NCBI GenBank assembly: GCA_022813625.1
Contig: JAKLMB010000023.1
Span: forward strand, 372,001 to 436,000
Direction: 5' to 3'
DNA length: 64,000 bases
Origin: Aaosphaeria pasadenensis
Lineage: Eukaryota > Ascomycota > Dothideomycetes > Pleosporales
Below are positions 1-9,893 of the stretch, piece by piece. Both the position numbers and the translations under genes were made by a program. The notes beneath the pieces were generated by a model. It saw nothing but the letters and a program-made list of their open reading frames with translations, did no database searches and had not been told where the DNA came from. How positions within the stretch are numbered: position 1 is the first letter of the stretch; each line of letters opens with the position of its first letter.

Positions 1-2161
1 TACTTTGGCTACGAATTCGCTGGCATTGTCACCGAGTGTGGTGTTGATTCTAGTTTCTCCCCAGGAGATAGAGTCTGCGGTCTCGCTACGAGTGGAAGTT
101 TCCGTTCCTTTGTACGCGCGAAGGAATCGCATGTCATGAGAATGCCTTCGAGTATGCCATTCACTGAGGCGGCTGCGGTGCCTTTGGCATTCGCCACGGC
201 TCAGTATTCTCTGTGCCATGTTGCTCGATTGAGACAGGGCGAAAGTATTTTGATTCACAGTGCGGCTGGTGGAGTAGGCCAGGCGGCGATCCAGATTGCC
301 CAGTCCATAGGTGCCATCATCTATGTGACTGTCAGTACTCCTGAAAAGAAAAGGTTGCTCATGGACCGCTACGGGATTGCCGAAAGCCATTGCTTTTCCA
401 GCAGGCACACATTCTTTGCGCAGCAGCTGATGCACAAGACGGCCGGAAGGGGTGTCGATGTGGTCCTCAATTCGCTCACGGGTTTGGCACTGACAGAAAC
501 CTGGCGGTGTATGGCCCCACTCGGGAGGTTCGTTGAGATAGGCAAGCGGGACATTGCTGCCTCCAAGAGCCTTCCTATGGACCCGTTCGAACGCAACGTT
601 TCATACTCTTCAGTCGACCTTTCCATCGTCAGCAAGCTCAATGGGCAACTAATGGCCCAGATTGTGCAGGAAGTCGAACTGCGTCTTCTGGACGATGTAT
701 CGCAACGGCAAATGGCACCTTATCCTTTATCAGTTTTCACCCGGTCGAAGATCGAGGATGCATTCCGTTTCTTGCAGACAGGTCAACATACAGGAAAAGC
801 AGTGGTGGACTGGGAAACTCCAGATACTGTCCAGGTAACTATTTTGTGGAACCCAGCACTGCCAGCGTACATGGACTGACGAATCAGGTTATCCCCAAGA
901 ACCCTCTGGACTATAGTTTCGACAGCAATGCTACTTATGTAATAACTGGCGGTCTTGGGGGCATAGGAAGGAGTCTGGCAATGTGGTTCACCCGTTCTGG
1001 CGCGAGACATCTTGTCCTTCTTTCACGCTCCGGGGTTAAGTCAGACGCAGCCATTGACTTGGTCTCAAGCCTGGAGGGAAAAGGAGTCAATGTATACGCG
1101 CCCGCTTGTGACATCTCTGATGATGACGAGATCAGAAGAGTGATCGAACATGTCCAAAATACATGGCCGCCAATCAAAGGGTGTATTCATGGAGCATTGG
1201 TAGTCAAAGTAAGTGCCTAGCGGTTACCAGAAATCTAGCCCTTTCAAACTAACGAACACAATAGAACCGCATCTTTCATGACTACTCACTTGAAGAATTT
1301 CAGGAGATCATGATACCTAAAGTGCAAGGAACCTGGAATCTCGACAAGTATCTTCCAGACAGCATGAACTTTTTCGTTATTCTGTGTTCTATTGCTGGCG
1401 TTTGCGGCGCTGTTTCGCAGAGTAGTTATGCTGGCGCGAGTACATTTCAGGATGCTTTTGCACGGTATCGTCATGCTCGAGGTCGACATTGCGTCTCGCT
1501 GGACCTAGGGATCGTACAGGACGTTGGATACGTTGCCGAACGTGTTGACGTCGCGAGATTCTTAGCCATGTCCATGGCCGACCATAAAGTACTTACCGAG
1601 GAGGACCTACAATTCATGGTCAAGTACGCATGTAGCCCCCATAGGCAGGTGTCTTCGCCATGGGAAACGCAAATTATTGGCGCATTGACAACTCCCTCCT
1701 TTGTCCGACGCTATGGCAACGTCGAGGACCATATATGGATGCGCATGCCCATGTTCTGCCACTTGTACCAGATGGAGCAAGAAGACGACAAGCCTACAGC
1801 GACGCGCTTGCAAGCCGACTCGGTTGAATCGCAGCTCGCTAAGATAGAGACTCTGAACGAGGCTGCAGCAGTCATAACAAAATCTTTGGCGAACCGTTTG
1901 GCCCGGGCACTGGCTGTACCTGTTGAGGATATTGATACAAACATGCCGCCCTTTACCTTCGGTGTAGATTCACTTGTTGCTGTCGAACTCATGTTCTGGT
2001 TCTCCAACGAGATAAGAGCCGATATTCCAGTTGTGCAGATTCTGGGCAACTCAAGTGTGGCGAAATTGGGGGTATACGCAGCCGGCATGAGTGAATATGT
2101 CCCCACGAGCATACGCGAAGGGGCTGGAAGCGGTAAAAAGCTAGAAGTCAATGGTATGTAG
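1..2161 (+). CDS. Highly reducing polyketide synthase, C-terminal part (ER-KR-ACP), 5' end outside window
   Basis: Open from base 1 in frame 1, so the N-terminal KS-AT-DH part lies left of the window. Exons read 1-834, 888-1208 and 1265-2161. Both introns (53 and 56 nt) have GT..AG ends and CTGAC/CTAAC branch points, and both join in phase 0. Domains in order: enoyl reductase with the NADPH loop HSAAGGVGQAAIQIAQ (about 250-300); ketoreductase with the Rossmann motif GGLGGIGRSL (about 950-975), catalytic Lys in IPKVQGT, Ser in CSIAG and Tyr in SSYAGAS; acyl carrier domain with phosphopantetheine site GVDSL (about 1963-1977). It ends soon after the ACP with no thioesterase or reductase, so product release needs a partner in trans. 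The intact ER suggests fully reduced segments are possible. The KR active-site Asn position reads Ser. Product unknown. Identification as HR-PKS is secure. Confidence 0.93.
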
Positions 2162-3497
2162 ACAAGTAGCAACTGAGATGTTAGCGCTATTGCGTTCCCG
2201 AGTGGGTAGATAGTAATCTGTAAAGCAAAATAGAATATGTTGGGAATTTGACGCAGTAATCTTCCTCTCTTAAGAAGCCATCCTTGCTTCATTACCACTT
2301 GACTAGAGCAGCGGTTGCACAATGAATATCTACTCATAGAAGTTATACATTTCTGCAAGACGTAAGACATCTAAAGATTTGTTCTACAAAGGGCACTCTG
2401 ATCTTGACTTATACTATATACCACCTGACTTTATCTGCCACGTCTGCCTCTTGGTTTGGAGTTTGGAGCCATCTGAGCAATCGCTTAAACATTTCCTACT
2501 TGGGAAGGTGGTCGGCCACCAATGCCAACTGCTATGCTTGTGCAAGTCCCCAATCCAACTTATCTACGTGACCAGGTACTCCCATTCGATTAAGCAAACT
2601 AAAGCTGCGAAATGAATTCCTTCCTATTGGTATCTCCTCATATGCTATAGTCTTTGTCGACGATGAGCTTGCCGGTAATGCTTTGGCATGCCGGTGGCCT
2701 GCTGGTGGCCAGGCCATGTACTGAATTACGCTGTTAGTCGTTCATCGCAATTCTCGTCAACGGGGCCTTGCTCGTGGCCGACTTGATCAAATCAGCAGTG
2801 ACGGAAGTGATGTTTACGGCATCATGAGCTCTCATCGAGTCGCTTTTCTGGCTGCTGCAAGAGCACTTGCACGTGAAGTTAAAGCACGTTTGGTATTTTT
2901 ACCTAATCTTATCTTAAAGGCAGCATTTTTGATGCCGAAGATGCTACCGGTCGCGTTTGCTGCGGGGACTCTGCGTTCTTCGTTGATCACGGCGAGCCGC
3001 TTGAGGTTTTGGCGCAGGTGCGAGATACCAAAAAGTGGCCGCTGGCTGAACTGTTTGATGGCGACGAATTGCTTTTCGGAGCAACACTTTGTTACCACTC
3101 GTGGCCTGACCGAAAGCGCTAGAAGACCAAATCTGAAGCCAATAATATCTGAGATAACTACACTCTGTTACAAAAATATTATCTAGAATTGCGAGGGCAC
3201 CTATAGCATTTCAAAGTACAGGGTAAATTGAGCTAACTAAATTGCTAAGAAATGTGGTTCATGACAGTGTTCGCATTAGATGTAGTCTACTCATGTCGAA
3301 GCTGTCTATCGTCAAAAGTAGTGGCGCTGAGGTTGCTTTGCATGGAATGGCAGCTGAACGAATGAAGCCAAGTGATGATCAGTTGAAGCGACCTGGACCT
3401 ACACAGTATCATTGTCATTTTCAGCTCTCCCGGTAAAATACAACTGAGCCGACGAGCATCATTATGCTTCGCTCTCTCAGTAGAAGTCCACTCACAG
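2162..3497. other. Intergenic region with no complete gene
   Basis: Between the PKS stop and the end of the minus-strand DUF7924-type gene. Only short, broken frames are present. The one stretch that reads like old coding sequence is annotated separately at 2907-3122. Confidence 0.6.
2907..3122 (+). pseudogene. Possible gene remnant, unrecognised
   Basis: A frame with protein-like composition is open from 2907 to a TAG at 3120-3122, including the stretch EPLEVLAQVRDTKKW followed by LAELFDGDELLFG. It has no start codon in frame and a stop immediately upstream. A second short protein-like stretch (VFVDDELAGNALA) ends at a TGA near 2724. No family recognised. It may be the decayed end of a gene or chance. 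Confidence 0.2.
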
Positions 3498-5164
3498 CTA
3501 GTCATCGCTCTCATCGCTCCCATTGTTCTCATAACTATCATCGCTCTCATTGCTCTCGTCGTGCTCATCGCTATCGTCGTGCTCATCGTGCTGATAGTGG
3601 CCGTCGTGGCCGTCGTGGCCGTCGTGGCCGTCGTGGCCATCGTGCTCATCGTGCTCATCGTGCTCATCGTGCTCATCGTGCTCATCGTGCTCATCGTGCT
3701 CATCGTGCTCATCGTACTCATCGCTAGCATCGTTATAACCAGCGGTGAAGTCACTAGTCTTATGCCTTTTCCTGTTACGTCCGAGCTGATACACCCTCTT
3801 GCGTTTTTCTGGCGGTGTTGGTAATTGGAGCCCGTCCATTGGGGTCGAATTTGATTCGTCATGGTTGGCGACGGACTCGCTTTGCATCGACTGTCTAGTT
3901 GAACGGCGTGAAGTTAAGTCAGAATCGGCTGAAACAACTTCGGACTCATCATGTCTGCGTCGAGCTCTCTCATTGGCACATGCAATGAATTCTGCTCTTC
4001 TCTCTTTGGCCAAATCCTGCATGTTGCGGAATGCGGTGATTCCCTCTATGTATGACTCCACGCTGTTGGTCATATAAACCCCTTTGATCATGGTCATTTG
4101 GAACTCGGGTTTCTTGCTCTCTTCATTTAGCTTAGTTGGATGCATTGCGAAGATCTCAAGGACTTTGTTCATATAAATTGCTCCAAACGTATGGGCGTTG
4201 CCATCAAATACAAGCTCGTCCAGCTTGTAGGATTGTATCATTTGCATTCCTCGCGCGCCCACCGCAAGGTCCTGCATGAGCTGACGATTAGCTTCTGAGT
4301 AATTCCCGCCTGGACCTTTAAGTTCGGCGAAAAAGTTTGGCAAAGCGGGCCAGTGTTGCTGGGTGGAAGGAACAATGTATTCCTTGAGATCATCACGAAC
4401 TTGCCGAGAGATATCGACTGGGCGAGAACCATTGAAGTAGTCTGGCTTTGGATGTGCTATGTTTTCGACAAGCGGCGTGAGGTTGTTGAACACCTGATTG
4501 TAACCAGATGGGATATTGGTTTTATCTACAATCATTGAGAATATTCGGCTCGAGACTTCTGCTTCGGACCCGGCTTCTTGGTTGTAATCCTTGAATTTCA
4601 AGAATTCCTCTCGGAAATCATCGACAGGAGATAGAGACGCACGGCGCTGCGTCAGTCTTGTTGCTATGTCCTCAAAGTTGGCTGGCGGAAATTCTATTCC
4701 TCCCGGGGGATATACACCACCATCGGCAAGTGCTTGCTGAAAAACAGGATCTTTGGTCGTGAATCTTTTGCTCTGGGGAGCATCAGACTGCTTGGATTGG
4801 GCACGTCCAGGGCTCATCCTGAAATGTGGATTTGGCTCTGAATACTGTGAAAGTTAGTACAATTCTCTACAGCATTGATGAGACCAACCCCTTGAATGCT
4901 GCGAAGATCTGGGCCACCACGCCGAGCAAAGCGCTTGAGTTGCACGACTAGCCTGCCCTCAATTTCATGCAGCCTACCCTCAATGTCACGCTCCGAACGT
5001 GATCTAGGGGCAATCTGTTGAACGGCTCGTCTGTTGAATTCGACGAGCGCACGACGACAAAGCGGCACACGGGATAGCTTGTCCCAGAACTCGGGAGGAG
5101 GCCAGCTCTGCGATGGATATGGTTGCGTTCGATTTTGAGGTCGAAGGTCTTCTGTTAGAGACAT
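3498..5164 (-). CDS. DUF7924-type fungal protein with PD-(D/E)XK-like core and Asp-Glu-His repeat tail
   Basis: Two exons, 5164-4889 and 4844-3498, joined in phase 0 across a 44 nt intron with branch site TACTAAC; 540 aa. The central region carries a PD pair in HPKPDYFNG (about residues 226-227) and an ExK in FFAELKGPGG (about 266-268), followed by SEANRQLMQDLAVGA. That spacing is what PD-(D/E)XK nuclease folds show, and I recall this core from a large fungal family of unknown function (DUF7924). A nuclease activity is inference. The C-terminus is low complexity: a basic KRKR-type stretch (possible nuclear signal), then about 14 tandem D-E/G-H triplets encoded by a 9-bp minisatellite, then more D/E/S. 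It is divergent from the kinase gene at 5457 with under 300 bp between start codons. Function unknown. Confidence 0.8.
3597..3722. repeat. 9-bp minisatellite encoding D-E/G-H triplets
   Basis: Fourteen consecutive 9-bp units inside the coding end of the 3498-5164 gene. On the plus strand they read CGTGCTCAT (eight copies plus a CGTACTCAT variant) and CGTGGCCGT/CGTGGCCAT (five copies). The unit length is a multiple of three, so copy-number changes keep the frame, and all six frames stay open across it. That explains long spurious open frames on both strands here. Confidence 0.95.
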
Positions 5165-5456
5165 CACTGGTGCTGAACAGTTGAAGGATGTTTTTATAGG
5201 CATAAAATTTGATGTGAAGTTTGCAAAACGCGGAATTGTGTAGGTAGATTTTGTTTGCTTGTATGGCGGTGACCGCAATTATGCTTTGTCCCTGCAGCAC
5301 CCCGCTAATAATGGGGACTGCCTCTGGATAGCGACGGCAAACGCATTCATTTCCCATTCATTTTCTTTGTCCTGCACACCACGATCGAAAGCTTTCGGAC
5401 ATATAGTGAGAAGTACGCAATTTCGATTGTGGAGATGCGATCTTCATTTCCTTGCC
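5165..5456. promoter_or_regulatory. Shared divergent upstream region
   Basis: The 292 bp between the start codons of the DUF7924-type protein (minus) and the CK1-like kinase (plus) must hold both promoters. No recognisable binding motif was identified by eye. Confidence 0.5.
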
Positions 5457-6563
5457 ATGAAGCCTCTTATTGTGCAAGGTAAATACCAGCTGCGCCGTCG
5501 ACTGGGCGCTGGCGGGTTTGGAGAAGTATATGAAGGTAAGTGCATGCCATACCCAGAATGACAACGACTCATCGAGACAGGTCATGACCTCGAAACGAAT
5601 GATTTAGTGGCTCTCAAACTCGAGGACGACAGAGCCTTTCGTTCACACCTCGAAAATGAAATCGAAATCTACAAAGACCTCGCTGGTGGCAGTGGCATCC
5701 CTCGAGTATACTGGTTTGGCTCTGGAGGCCAGTTCAAAGTAATGGCATTCGAGCTCTTGGGCCCAAGCCTGGAGGACCTTTTGCTTTTTTGCGGTCGGAG
5801 ATTCTCACTAAAGACCGTGCTGTTGCTTGCAGACCAGCTCATTTCTCGCTTCCAATATATTCATTCAAAGGGTTACATCCACAGAGATATTAAGCCGGAT
5901 AATCTACTCATGGGAACCGGGACGCAAGGCAATATTGTCTATGTGATAGATATTGGTATTGCCAAAGAGATAGAATATAACGATTGGCATCACAAATTGG
6001 TCGGCACGGCACAATATGCCAGCATATGCGCACATCGGGGAAAAGGTTGGTGCAGCACATCATGTATAGGGATTTTCTAACTTATTCTTGCAGAACAGTT
6101 ACCTCACGATGACATGGAAGCTCTTGGTTACGTCTTACTGTACTTGCTCAAAGGCTCACTTCCCTGGCAGGACTTAAAGGGCGATTCTGAGGAAACAGAG
6201 AATATGATCCTGGAAAGGAAGCTGGCAGCAGAGAATGAGCGGACAGGAAAGGAGCAGTCCAACAAACACAGCCTTTTTTACGATGTTCCCGTCGAGTTCA
6301 AACAGTACTTTGAGCTCATTCGCCGAGACAAGAAACTGGACTATGGACGTCTAAAACGGTTATTTCGCGGGTTGTTTCACCGCCAGAACTTTGAGTATGA
6401 CCATGTCTTTGACTGGACTGTAATATTATTCCTAGAGAAACTGGACGCAGAGAAGCGGGAGTCAGAGGTAGCACAGAACTTGCAAGAGTCAGAGGTAGCA
6501 CAGAACTTGCAAGAGTCAGAGACAGAACAGGACGCGCATGAGTCAGAGGAAACGACACATTGA
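5457..6563 (+). CDS. Divergent casein-kinase-1-like protein kinase
   Basis: Exons 5457-5535, 5581-6045 and 6094-6563, joined through G/GT and G/AA split codons; 337 aa. The ATG is followed directly by the kinase domain. Glycine loop RLGAGGFGEVYEG, ATP-anchoring Lys in VALKLE (about residue 39), catalytic loop HRDIKPDN (about 127-134), and the CK1-like activation region GTAQYAS with MEALGYVLLYLL downstream. The DFG motif reads DIG (about 150-152). The protein is shorter than canonical CK1 and ends in two exact 27-bp repeats coding ESEVAQNLQ and a third degenerate copy, unlike the usual CK1 tail. It is likely an active Ser/Thr kinase, but the substrate is unknown and it is not the conserved housekeeping CK1. 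Its divergent partner is the PD-(D/E)XK-like protein. Confidence 0.85.
6459..6512 (+). repeat. Two exact 27-bp direct repeats in kinase C-terminus
   Basis: Two back-to-back 27-nt copies beginning GAGTCAGAGGTAGCACAG, at 6459-6485 and 6486-6512, with a degenerate third copy after them. In frame with the kinase coding sequence. Confidence 0.95.
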
Positions 6564-8025
6564 TCCTCTAAACCAAATTGCATCGTATGAATAGAAAAGC
6601 GACCCCAAATAAACACAATGACCAATGCTTGTGATACCTATATCCAGCATACTTGACTCATGAATGCGCTATATTTGATACTAAATATTACCCACCACTA
6701 TTCGAAATGTTGAAAGCAATGCGAAAGAGTTGCGACGAATTCAGTGTCTATCACAGCGTGTTGGCATGAATTCAAGCCACTTGGTCAAACCTGACTATGA
6801 ATGGCAATCCACTATTCCTTCAGCGCTTGGACATGCTGGCATTGACAATCCATGTGCGTTGACGCCCATACGTTGAAAGAATATTGAGTGACAACTGTGG
6901 CTCCGGGTCGACGCCAAGGTCTCAACGGACCAATTCAAGCCTTGTTCCAACACGTATAAAGAGATGGCTTTGTTCCCCGATCTAAAAGAGCTTTTTCTCA
7001 GGGCGCCCTTTTTCTGTCGTAACAAGTCGTAACAAGGAATGGACCGATGATGACAGCTTTCCCAATGGCAAGCAAGACTATTTCGAGAACTGAGGTCGAC
7101 GACGCGAACGAGAAAGGGTAGCCTGTCAGTGTTGCGCAGTATGAGCAAGAACGATAACCAGAGCGACTTTTATGGTCAAAGCAAGGTTCCCATCGTTGGC
7201 CGAAGCCTCAGGTCGTCTCAAGGAGATACATCATTCCAGCTTTCTCAGTGTTGAGTGAGATGGGAATTCAATAATGGGGATATGCAAACGGCGCGGCAAT
7301 AACCAAGTTCATTGAGGGAGCTCGGCTTAGATCGGTTGCCCAGAATATTTTGAAAAAAGAGCTGGCAATGGAGCGGTTGGTCAATTATGCGGAGAAATGA
7401 TGGCGGAGTTATAAAACAAAGATGTTTTCTTTGATTCGAAGTAGCCGCTAACAACAACTTCGTCATTCTGTTCAACGGTCCTTTTCATCTTTGACTACGT
7501 AAGACAATACTGCATACCAGGCGGTAGTAGTGGCCGTGACCTTGAGAATATGAAGAATTCATCCTCTGCTTGTGGAGGCGGCATGTGGTAGCGACGAAAT
7601 AGTAGTCAATTGTCAGGAGAAGCGCCTCTCAAATTTGAATGGCCAGGGCCTTGATGATCACTGTTTAAGGCTTGCATTGGTTTTAAATTGCCAGCTACTC
7701 CCAGGAATTCGTATCTTTTATGTAGAATTCACAGGCACTTGAATACAGAATATCGTATCTCTCGTCAAGTACTGTTAGTTGGGAACCGCGATACCCCGTG
7801 GGTATAGTAAAAGCCTTGAAGCTGAGCAGAGTGCTTTTGGTATCATCAGTTCTTACTGTGTGGAAGTATAAAACAATGTCGCGAGTTCAACGCCTCTTTC
7901 ATCTCGCTAGCTATTCAATGCTCATGCGATTTAGGCGGAATGGATATCATCGCTAAATCGAGCAATAAATCCCACCAAACGCCCACATGTTGTCTCGTAA
8001 TGTATTCATATATAGCCCTGTAATT
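6564..8025. other. Intergenic region, no gene seen
   Basis: About 1.5 kb between the convergent ends of the CK1-like kinase and the Aurora kinase. Only short frames without protein-like composition on either strand. No RNA gene recognised. Confidence 0.6.
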
Positions 8026-9291
8026 TCAACCATTCGATTCGGTACTCTTTTTACAATGCTTAACGATCCAAGGGTGTCGTTCGATTTCCTCTAATGGTAT
8101 ACGTTTCTCGGGGTCGAGTACGAGCAACTGTGAGCAATCAGTATCAGTCAGCTGGGATGGATTGTTGAACTTACCCTCTTGATCAGATCTTTGGCCTCTG
8201 AACTGACAAAACTCGGTATTGAGTATTCTCCCCGAACAATCTTTCTCTTCGTCATCGCTAATGAATCCTCAAATGGGGCCTCTCCAACCAAAAACTCGTA
8301 CATCAAAACGCCCAAGCTCCAGAGATCTACCTGTTTGCTGTAGGAAACACCCATACTGCTCAACATCTCTGGGGGTAGATAGTCAAGAGTACCACACAAA
8401 GTAGTGCGACGTGCGTAGGGCGTATGAACAGACCACCCGAAATCGCTCATCTTGATCTCACCATAGATACCCACAAGGAGATTTTCAGGTTTGATATCCC
8501 GATGTATGATGTGCTTTCTGTGCAAGTACTTGAGAGCCGAGACTGTTTGGGCAATATACTGCGCGGCCTTCCTTTCAGGAAACCGTTGTTCCTTCCGAAG
8601 GTGCTTGTACAGCTCTCCTTGCCCAGCAAATTCCACAACTAAAAAAATTCGTCGAGAGTCATGAAAGTGGCCATACAAGCTTAAAAGGTTCGGATGCGCT
8701 AGGTGCGACTGAATCTCAATCTCTCGCCTCACTTGCTTCTCGAACCCTTCTTGCTGGATTTCCGCTTTGTGCAGAACTTTGAGGGCGCAGACGAACCCCG
8801 ATGTTTTCTCCCTGGCGAGGTATACGCGGCCGAATTTGCCTTTTCCGAGAGGTTTACCAATGTCGAACATTCCGAGGTGCCATGCCCTCGGCACCGACGG
8901 GATCAATGCTGATTCCGTCGCTATATGGTAATGTGTTGCGCTGATCCTCGAGGATTGACCTAGGGTTGTTGTAATAGTGCCTCTAGAGAGATTGGTAGAG
9001 AGCTTCGTTGCGTTTGCGATTGCGAGCTTCTGTAAAGCTAATGGTTGAAGAGCAGGCCTCGTTCGATTTGCTTCGGAAGTGGAGGACGACAGTTTGGTCT
9101 TGGACGATAGCTTTGTTGCTGTTTTCGAGTGTGAGGCCTTGCGAAGGTTGGAATTAATCTTAAGAGCACGGAGGCCATTTGGTACATACCTTTTGTGATG
9201 TGCGGCCATTGGTAGCAACTGAGAGTGGATCTTCATTTTCATCTGTAACGTGAATGCGCTCAAGCGCAGCACTAAGTTTTGCGATCTCCAT
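8026..9291 (-). CDS. ark1: Aurora-family serine/threonine kinase (Ark1/Ipl1)
   Basis: Exons 9291-9190, 9137-8175 and 8127-8026; both introns phase 0 (52 nt with an AAG acceptor, and 47 nt); 388 aa. An N-terminal extension of about 120 residues precedes the kinase domain. Glycine loop LGKGKFGRVYLA (about 132-143), ATP Lys in CALKVL (154), HRDIKPEN (246-253), DFGWSVH (266) and the activation loop ARRTTLCGTLDYLPPEM, which is the Aurora signature with the autophosphorylated Thr. The last exon ends in the kinase-domain motif LDPEKRIPLEEIERHPWI. In fungi the single Aurora is the catalytic subunit of the chromosomal passenger complex at kinetochores and spindle. This start is chosen because the 34-residue first exon splices smoothly, while the alternative reading begins without an ATG. 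It sits between the PKS and diterpene genes, an unusual place for an essential cell-cycle gene. Confidence 0.95.
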
Positions 9292-9893
9292 TATGAGGTT
9301 GTTTAGTGCTGTGGGGTAGAACGAGGAAAATGGGGTCTTTCGCGCTTACGAGTACCAATGGGTTGGGGTACAGCCCGTTGCTATGGGGACGTTGCTCACA
9401 AATGGCGGCTCGTCCCGTTCACGATCCGAACGGGGCCGTGCACGACCCATCAGACCAGAATCATTTCTAGATCCACCCTTAACACAATAGTACGGAGCAC
9501 AGTTACTAGAATGGCAATCGACTTCGCATTCATAGAGACTATTAATTTGAACCCTGTTGCTGGATTCAATACGTGAATCTAGTAGCCGGGCTCGACGTCG
9601 GAAACTCGAGCATCAAAGCAGTGTTAAGCTAATGATACATATTCACCCGACAATACGAGCCGAATCATAGGTGATGAGTCAAGTACCGCTGGAAATTTGT
9701 TGATGTTTGCGAGTCGGTCTATCTAAGTTGAGCTTAAGAGGCGAGGAGAAAACATCCTTGAGGAAAACATCCTTGATCTCTCATCCCTCTTATCATTTTG
9801 ATGTATCTCCATCTTCATCCTCGCAGCATACATCGCTTTCTGGGGAACATACGGTCAGAAATGAGTGACTGCATATGAGATATCGCATCATCT
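9292..9893. other. Aurora kinase upstream region / diterpene synthase 3' flank
   Basis: No gene seen. The Aurora promoter should lie here. It contains a perfect 7-bp inverted repeat at 9414-9434, listed separately. Confidence 0.55.
9414..9434. repeat. Inverted repeat upstream of Aurora kinase
   Basis: CCCGTTC and GAACGGG arms separated by 7 nt, lying 123-143 bp upstream of the Aurora kinase ATG. It could be a two-half-site operator or chance. Confidence 0.4.

Noticed and set aside
3464..3824. Plus-strand frames reading repeated His-Arg-Ala or Leu-Ile-Val
   Set aside because: Products of the 9-bp minisatellite, which is open in every frame; the minus-strand gene explains it.
7015..7040. GTCGTAACAAGG resembling the 3' end of 18S rRNA
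   Set aside because: Match is only about a dozen bases; no flanking rRNA or ITS sequence.
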